64,000 nt of DNA from Stomoxys calcitrans. Taxonomy: Eukaryota; Arthropoda; Insecta; Diptera; Muscidae. Position 1 is the stretch's first letter, and every line of letters begins with the position of its first letter. Below the pieces are notes generated by a model, which saw only the letters and a list, made by a program, of their open reading frames with translations, was not told the origin of the DNA and made no database searches. A program made the position numbers and the translations under genes. This document shows, one piece after another, positions 56,935 through 64,000 of the stretch. Location of the stretch: assembly GCF_963082655.1 (NCBI RefSeq), contig NC_081552.1, positions 198,012,781 through 198,076,780 on the forward strand, read 5' to 3'.

Positions 56935-59900
56935 TGTCCTTTTCAGGGTCGAAAACACTGTAACTTCTTCATACTTTCGAATTTCGGAAATCCAAATGCA
57001 CTCCTGGATTCGAATTTCGAAGGGAAATCGCAAACTAATTAGTTTTTCTTAAAAATTTCACTCTTGATTTTTTTTGCCATTTTCGAGCAAAGGGGGTAGC
57101 CTTTTGAAATGATAAATTTTTGATGCCCCAAAATTTTTTGAGTTGAGTTTACATTAGTGAAGTTTATATCTCAAAAATACGTTTAGCCCAATCCCCCAGT
57201 TGTTTGTTCGAAAAACAAGTTCAAAATAGCATGATTCGGAAAAATGGTTTTTTTTGCATATGTCCTTTTCAGGGTCGAAAACACTGTAACTTCTTCATAC
57301 TTTCGAATTTCGGAAATCCAAATGCACTCCTGGATTCGAATTTCGAAAAGAAATCGAAAACTAATTAGTTTTTCTTAAAAATTTCACTTTTGATTTTTTT
57401 TGCCATTTTCGAGCAAAGGGGGTAGCCTTTTGAAATGATCAATTTTTGATGCCCCAAAATTTTTTGAGTTGAGTTTACATTAGTGAAGTTTATATCTCAA
57501 AAATACGTTTAGCCCAATCCCCTAGTTGTTTGTTCGAAAAACAAGTTCAAAATAGCATGATTCGGAAAAATGTTTTTTTTTTTTGCATATGTCCTTTTCA
57601 GGGTCGAAAACACTGTAACTTCTTCATACTTTCTAATTTCGGAAATTCAAATGCACTCATGGATTCGAATTTCGAAGAGAAATCGTAAACTAATTAGTTT
57701 TTCTTAAAAATTTCACTTTTGATTTTTTTTTTTGCCATTTTCGAGCAAAGGGGGTAGCCTTTTGAAATGATCAATTTTTGATGCCCCAAAATTTTTTGAG
57801 TTGAGTTTACATTAGTGAAGTTTATATCTCAAAACTACGTTTAGCCAAATCCCCCAGTTGTTTGTTCGAAAAACAAGTTCAAAATAGCATGATTCGGAAA
57901 AATGTTTTTTTTTTTGCATATGTCCTTTTCAGGGTCGAAAACACTGTAACTTCTTCATACTTTCGAATTTCGGAAATTCAAATGCACTCCTGGATTCGAA
58001 TTTCGAAGAAAAATCGTAAACTAATTAGTTTTTCTTAAAAATTTCACTTTTGATTTTTTTTTGCCATTTTCGAGCAAAGGGGGTAGCCTTTTGAAATGAT
58101 CAATTTTTGATGCCCCAAAATTTTTTGAGTTGAGTTTACATTAGTGAAGTTTATATCTCAAAAATACGTTTAGCCCAATCCCTCAGTTGTTTGTTCGAAA
58201 AACAAGTTCAAAATGGCATGATTCGGAAATTTTTTTTTTTTTTGCATATGTCCTTTTCAGGGTCGAAAACACTGTAACTTCTTCATACTTCGAATTTCGG
58301 AAATCCAATTTTTAAGTTTTTCTTAAAAATTTCACTTTTGATTTTTTTTGCCATTTTCGAGCAAAGGGGATAGCCTTTTGAAATGATCAATTTTTGGTGC
58401 CCCAAAATTTTTTGAGTTGAGTTTACATTAGTGAAGTTTATATCTCAAAAATACGTTTAGCCCAATCCCTTAGTTGTTTGTTCGAAAAACAAGCTCAAAA
58501 TAGCATGATTCGGAAAAAATGTTTTTTTTTTGGCATATGTCCTTTTCAGGGTCGAAAACACTGTAACTTCTTCATACTTTCGAATTTCGGAAATCCAAAT
58601 GCACTCCTGGATTCGAATTTCGAAGGGAAATCGTAAACTAATTAGTTTTTCTTAAAAATTTCACTTTTGATTTTTTTTGCCATTTTCGAGCAAAGGGGGT
58701 AGCCTTTTGAAATGATCAATTTTTGATGCCCCAAAATTTTTTGAGTTGAGTTTACATTAGTGAAGTTTATATCTCAAAAATACGTTTAGCCCAAACCCCC
58801 CAGTTGTTTGTTCGAAAAACAAGTTCAAAATAGCATGATTCGGAAAAAATATTTTTTTTTTTTGGCATATGTCCGTTTCAGGGTCGAAAACACTGTAACT
58901 TCTTCATACTTTCGAATTTCGGAAATCCAATTTTTAAGTTTTTCTTAAAAATTTCACTTTTGATTTTGTTTTTGACATTTTCGAGCAAAGGGGGTAGCCT
59001 TTTGAAATGATCAATTTTTGATGCCCCAAAATTTTTTGAGTTGAGTTTACATTAGTGAAGTTTATATCTCAAAAATACGTTTAGCCCAAACCCCCCAGTT
59101 GTTTGTTCGAAAAACAAGTTCAAAATAGCATGATTCGGAAAAATGGTTTTTTTTGCATATGTCCTTTTCAGGGTCGAAAACACTGTAACTTCTTCATACT
59201 TTCGAATTTCGGAAATCCAAATGCACTCCTGGATTCGAATTTCGAAGGGAAATCGCAAACTAATCAGTTTTTCTTAAAAATTTCACTTTTGATTTTTTTT
59301 GCCATTTTCGAGCAAAGGGGGTAGCCTTTTGAAATGATCAATTTTTGATGCCCCAAAATTTTTTGAGTTGAGTTTACATTAGTGAAGTTTATATCTCAAA
59401 AATACGTTTAGCCCAATCCCCCAGTTGTTTGTTCGAAAAAGAAGTTCAAAATAGCATGATTCGGAAAAATGGTTTTTTTTTGCATATGTCCTTTTCAGGG
59501 TCGAAAACACTGTAACTTCTTCATACTTTTGAATTTCGGAAATCCAAATGCACTCCTGGATTCGAATTTCGAAAAGAAATCGTAAACTAATAAGTTTTTC
59601 TTAAAAATTTCACTTTTGATTTTTTTTGCCATTTTCGAGCAAAGGGGATAGCCTTTTGAAATGATCAATTTTTGATGCCCCAAAATTTTTTGAGTTGAGT
59701 TTACATTAGTGAAGTTTATATCTCAAAAATACGTTTAGCCCAAACCCCCCAGTTGTTTGTTCGAAAAACAAGTTCAAAATAGCATGATTCGGAAAAATGG
59801 TTTTTTTTGCATATGTCCTTTTCAGGGTCGAAAACACTGTAACTTCTTCATACTTTCGAATTTCGGAAATCCAAATGCACTCCTGGATTCGAATTTCGAA

Positions 59901-62515
59901 GGGAAATCGCAAACTAATTAGTTTTTCTTAAAAATTTCACTCTTGATTTTTTTTGCCATTTTCGAGCAAAGGGGGTAGCCTTTTGAAATGATAAATTTTT
60001 GATGCCCCAAAATTTTTTGAGTTGAGTTTACATTAGTGAAGTTTATATCTCAAAAATACGTTTAGCCCAATCCCCCAGTTGTTTGTTCGAAAAACAAGTT
60101 CAAAATAGCATGATTCGGAAAAATGGTTTTTTTTGCATATGTCCTTTTCAGGGTCGAAAACACTGTAACTTCTTCATACTTTCGAATTTCGGAAATCCAA
60201 ATGCACTCCTGGATTCGAATTTCGAAAAGAAATCGAAAACTAATTAGTTTTTCTTAAAAATTTCACTTTTGATTTTTTTTGCCATTTTCGAGCAAAGGGG
60301 GTAGCCTTTTGAAATGATCAATTTTTGATGCCCCAAAATTTTTTGAGTTGAGTTTACATTAGTGAAGTTTATATCTCAAAAATACGTTTAGCCCAATCCC
60401 CTAGTTGTTTGTTCGAAAAACAAGTTCAAAATAGCATGATTCGGAAAAATGTTTTTTTTTTTTGCATATGTCCTTTTCAGGGTCGAAAACACTGTAACTT
60501 CTTCATACTTTCTAATTTCGGAAATTCAAATGCACTCATGGATTCGAATTTCGAAGAGAAATCGTAAACTAATTAGTTTTTCTTAAAAATTTCACTTTTG
60601 ATTTTTTTTTTTGCCATTTTCGAGCAAAGGGGGTAGCCTTTTGAAATGATCAATTTTTGATGCCCCAAAATTTTTTGAGTTGAGTTTACATTAGTGAAGT
60701 TTATATCTCAAAACTACGTTTAGCCAAATCCCCCAGTTGTTTGTTCGAAAAACAAGTTCAAAATAGCATGATTCGGAAAAATGTTTTTTTTTTTTGCATA
60801 TGTCCTTTTCAGGGTCGAAAACACTGTAACTTCTTCATACTTTCGAATTTCGGAAATTCAAATGCACTCCTGGATTCGAATTTCGAAGAAAAATCGTAAA
60901 CTAATTAGTTTTTCTTAAAAATTTCACTTTTGATTTTTTTTTGCCATTTTCGAGCAAAGGGGGTAGCCTTTTGAAATGATCAATTTTTGATGCCCCAAAA
61001 TTTTTTGAGTTGAGTTTACATTAGTGAAGTTTATATCTCAAAAATACGTTTAGCCCAATCCCTCAGTTGTTTGTTCGAAAAACAAGTTCAAAATGGCATG
61101 ATTCGGAAATTTTTTTTTTTTTTGCATATGTCCTTTTCAGGGTCGAAAACACTGTAACTTCTTCATACTTCGAATTTCGGAAATCCAATTTTTAAGTTTT
61201 TCTTAAAAATTTCACTTTTGATTTTTTTTGCCATTTTCGAGCAAAGGGGATAGCCTTTTGAAATGATCAATTTTTGGTGCCCCAAAATTTTTTGAGTTGA
61301 GTTTACATTAGTGAAGTTTATATCTCAAAAATACGTTTAGCCCAATCCCTTAGTTGTTTGTTCGAAAAACAAGCTCAAAATAGCATGATTCGGAAAAAAT
61401 GTTTTTTTTTTGGCATATGTCCTTTTCAGGGTCGAAAACACTGTAACTTCTTCATACTTTCGAATTTCGGAAATCCAAATGCACTCCTGGATTCGAATTT
61501 CGAAGGGAAATCGTAAACTAATTAGTTTTTCTTAAAAATTTCACTTTTGATTTTTTTTGCCATTTTCGAGCAAAGGGGGTAGCCTTTTGAAATGATCAAT
61601 TTTTGATGCCCCAAAATTTTTTGAGTTGAGTTTACATTAGTGAAGTTTATATCTCAAAAATACGTTTAGCCCAAACCCCCCAGTTGTTTGTTCGAAAAAC
61701 AAGTTCAAAATAGCATGATTCGGAAAAAATATTTTTTTTTTTTGGCATATGTCCGTTTCAGGGTCGAAAACACTGTAACTTCTTCATACTTTCGAATTTC
61801 GGAAATCCAATTTTTAAGTTTTTCTTAAAAATTTCACTTTTGATTTTGTTTTTGCCATTTTCGAGCAAAGGGGGTAGCCTTTTGAAATGATCAATTTTTG
61901 ATGCCCCAAAATTTTTTGAGTTGAGTTTACATTAGTGAAGTTTATATCTCAAAAATACGTTTAGCCCAAACCCCCCAGTTGTTTGTTCGAAAAACAAGTT
62001 CAAAATAGCATGATTCGGAAAAATGGTTTTTTTTGCATATGTCCTTTTCAGGGTCGAAAACACTGTAACTTCTTCATACTTTCGAATTTCGGAAATCCAA
62101 ATGCACTCCTGGATTCGAATTTCGAAGGGAAATCGCAAACTAATCAGTTTTTCTTAAAAATTTCACTTTTGATTTTTTTTGCCATTTTCGAGCAAAGGGG
62201 GTAGCCTTTTGAAATGATCAATTTTTGATGCCCCAAAATTTTTTGAGTTGAGTTTACATTAGTGAAGTTTATATCTCAAAAATACGTTTAGCCCAATCCC
62301 CCAGTTGTTTGTTCGAAAAAGAAGTTCAAAATAGCATGATTCGGAAAAATGGTTTTTTTTTGCATATGTCCTTTTCAGGGTCGAAAACACTGTAACTTCT
62401 TCATACTTTTGAATTTCGGAAATCCAAATGCACTCCTGGATTCGAATTTCGAAAAGAAATCGTAAACTAATAAGTTTTTCTTAAAAATTTCACTTTTGAT
62501 TTTTTTGCCATTTTC
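56935..62515. repeat. 2,880-bp satellite higher-order unit in two tandem copies
   Basis: Positions about 56935-59635 match about 59815-62515 at an offset of 2,879-2,880 bp. The rare deletion form AATCCAATTTTTAAGTTTTT at 58305 and 61185, and a second pair at 58925 and 61805, fix the register, as does GATTTTGTTTTTG near 58961 and 61841. One of the few differences is GACATTTTCG at 58974 versus GCCATTTTCG at 61854. Confidence 0.92.
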
Positions 62516-64000
62516 GAGCAAAGGGGGTAGCCTTTTGAAATGATCAATTTTTGATGCCCCAAAATTTTTTGAGTTGAGTTTACATTAGTGAAGTTTATAT
62601 CTCAAAAATACGTTTAGCCCAATCCCTCAGTTGTTTGTTCGAAAAACAAGTTCAAAATAGCATGATTCGGAAAATTTGTTTTTTTTGGCATATGTCCTTT
62701 TCAGGGTCGAAAACACTGTAACTTCTTCATACTTTCGAATTTCGGAAATCCAAATGCACTCCTGGATTCGAATTTCGAAGAGAAATCGTAAACTAATTAG
62801 TTTTTCTTAAAAATTTCACTTTTGATTTTTTTTGCCATTTTCGAGCAAAGGGGGTAGCCTTTTGAAATGATCAATTTTTGATGCCCCAAAATTTTTTGAG
62901 TTGAGTTTACATTAGTGAAGTTTATATCTCAAAAATATGTTTAGCCCAATCCCTCAGTTGTTTGTTCGAAAAACAAGTTCAAAATAGCATGATTCGGAAA
63001 AATGGTTTTTTTTGGCATATGTCCTTTTCAGGGTCGAAAACACTGTAACTTCTTCATACTTTCGAATTTCGGAAATCCAAAAGCACTCCTGGATATGAAT
63101 TTCGAGGAGAAATCGTAAACTTATTAGTTTTTCTTAAAAATTTCACTTTTGATTTTTTTTGCCATTTTCGAGCAAAGGGGGTAGCCTTTTGAAATGATCA
63201 ATTTTTGATGCCCCAAAATTTTTTGAGTTGAGTTTACATTAGTGAAGTTTATATCTCAAAAATTCGTTTAGCCCAATCCTTCAGTTGTTTGTTCGAAAAA
63301 AAAGTTCAAAATAGCATGATTCGGAAAAATGTTTTTTTTTGCATATGTCCTTTTCAGGGTCGAAAACACTGTAACTTCTTCATACTTTCGAATTTCGGAA
63401 ATCCAAATGCACTCCTGGATTCGAATTTCGAAGAGAAATCGTAAACTAATTAGTTTTTCTTAAAAATTTCACTTTTGATTTTTTTTGCCATTTTCGAGCA
63501 AAGGGGGTAGCCTTTTGAAATGATCAATTTTTGATGCCCCAAAATTTTTTGAGTTGAGTTTACATTAGTGAAGTTTATATCTCAAAAATATGTTTAGCCC
63601 AATCCCTCAGTTGTTTGTTCGAAAAACAAGTTCAAAATAGCATGATTCGGAAAATTTGTTTTTTTTTGCATATGTCCTTTTCAGGGTCGAAAACACTGTA
63701 ACTTCTTCATACTTTCGAATTTCGGAAATCCAAATGCACTCCTGGATTCGAATTTCGAAGAGAAATCGTAAACTAATTAGTTTTTCTTAAAAATTTCACT
63801 TTTGATTTTTTTGCCATTTTCGAGCAAAAGGGGTAGCCTTTTGAAATGATAAATTTTTGATGCCCCAAAATTTTTTGAGTTGAGTTTACATTAGTGAAGT
63901 TTATATCTCAAAACTACGTTTAGCCCAATCCCCCAGTTGTTTGTTCGAAAAACAAGTTCAAAATAGCATGATTCGGAAAAATGTTTTTTTTTTTGCATAT

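Larger units (their letters stand above)
26478..64000. repeat. Satellite DNA array, about 330-bp monomer, continues past the window
   Basis: The phrase CAGGGTCGAAAACACTGTAA recurs every 326-332 bp in most of the array (for example 26502, 26831, 27162), giving roughly 110-115 monomers. Each monomer also holds CTTTCGAATTTCGGAAATCC, AAACTAATTAGTTTTTCTTA, CCATTTTCGAGCAAAGGGGG, TTTTTGATGCCCCAAAATTT, TCTCAAAAATACGTTTAGCC and CAGTTGTTTGTTCGAAAAAC, and ends in a T-run of variable length after CATGATTCGGAAAAA. All units are in the same orientation with no transposon inside. Open frames of 60-76 codons recur identically in many monomers and are repeat phase, not genes. Monomers differ mostly by single bases and by T-run length. 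Confidence 0.97.

Noticed and set aside
29057..62204. Recurring 60-76 codon frames in the satellite (reading MFEKQVQNSMIR or MGHQKLIISKGYPLCSK)
   Set aside because: They are the same piece of the monomer read repeatedly, interrupted by T-run length changes, with no domain and no start context.
26478..64000. CRISPR-like array
   Set aside because: The repeats are about 330 bp long and directly abut, with no unique spacers, in a eukaryotic genome.
26478..64000. CENP-B-box-like motif in CTTTCGAATTTCGGAAATCC
   Set aside because: It has the TTCG start but lacks the conserved A and CGGG positions of the box, so the similarity is superficial.
26478..64000. Relationship to the Drosophila 1.688 (359-bp) satellite
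   Set aside because: The unit length class is close, but I could not see convincing sequence similarity by eye; an alignment would be needed.

Overview
This window is repeat-dominated eukaryotic DNA, most likely from a calyptrate or muscid fly (Stomoxys, Haematobia or Musca type). I base this on dispersed repeats that start with a GGCCGGGCC-type palindrome and carry CCTCCACCAT and GGTGGTGGGTA subterminal motifs, plus mariner and non-LTR relics of insect type. No intact host gene is visible. The single host-like coding stretch is 19457-19647, with low confidence. There is a 200-N assembly gap at 12786-12985.

Positions 1-26477 are a graveyard of nested transposable elements. Two related non-autonomous families recur: family A (199-1764, 1834-2280, 10937-12122, 17188-19456) and family B (2281-3598, 9782-12312, 13562-14772, 20994-24345, 25033-26477). 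Both have a short AT-rich 5' leader, a GTTCGGCCGGGCCGAAC palindrome, subterminal inverted repeats, an internal 150-170 bp minisatellite, and a 3' tail with a GACAGACGGACGGAC tract followed by a TA-rich tract. This resembles Helentron-associated (DINE-1/HINE, 'mini-me') elements. One copy of A sits cleanly inside a copy of B, which fixes the ends of A.

Between and inside these lie: three copies of a tRNA-derived SINE, two with exact target-site duplications; three decayed non-LTR retrotransposons (RNase H at 3603-4303, a YADD-bearing RT at 4304-6105 minus, endonuclease plus RT at 7276-8826 minus); three internally deleted Tc1/mariner elements with AAGGGTGATTT ends; a DD34D mariner with one stop codon and its 238-bp MITE; a piggyBac transposase relic; and a foldback-like element. 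A perfect 140-bp-arm palindrome interrupts one mariner copy.

Positions 26478-64000 are one unbroken tandem satellite with a monomer of about 330 bp, roughly 110-115 monomers. It has no coding capacity but rich higher-order structure: a 640-bp dimer, a 983-bp trimer, a 2,880-bp unit in tandem, a 900-bp block in triplicate, and shortened monomers of 233-246 bp. Monomers at the left edge are the most diverged. The whole picture fits pericentromeric or other heterochromatin. No cooperating gene system was found.
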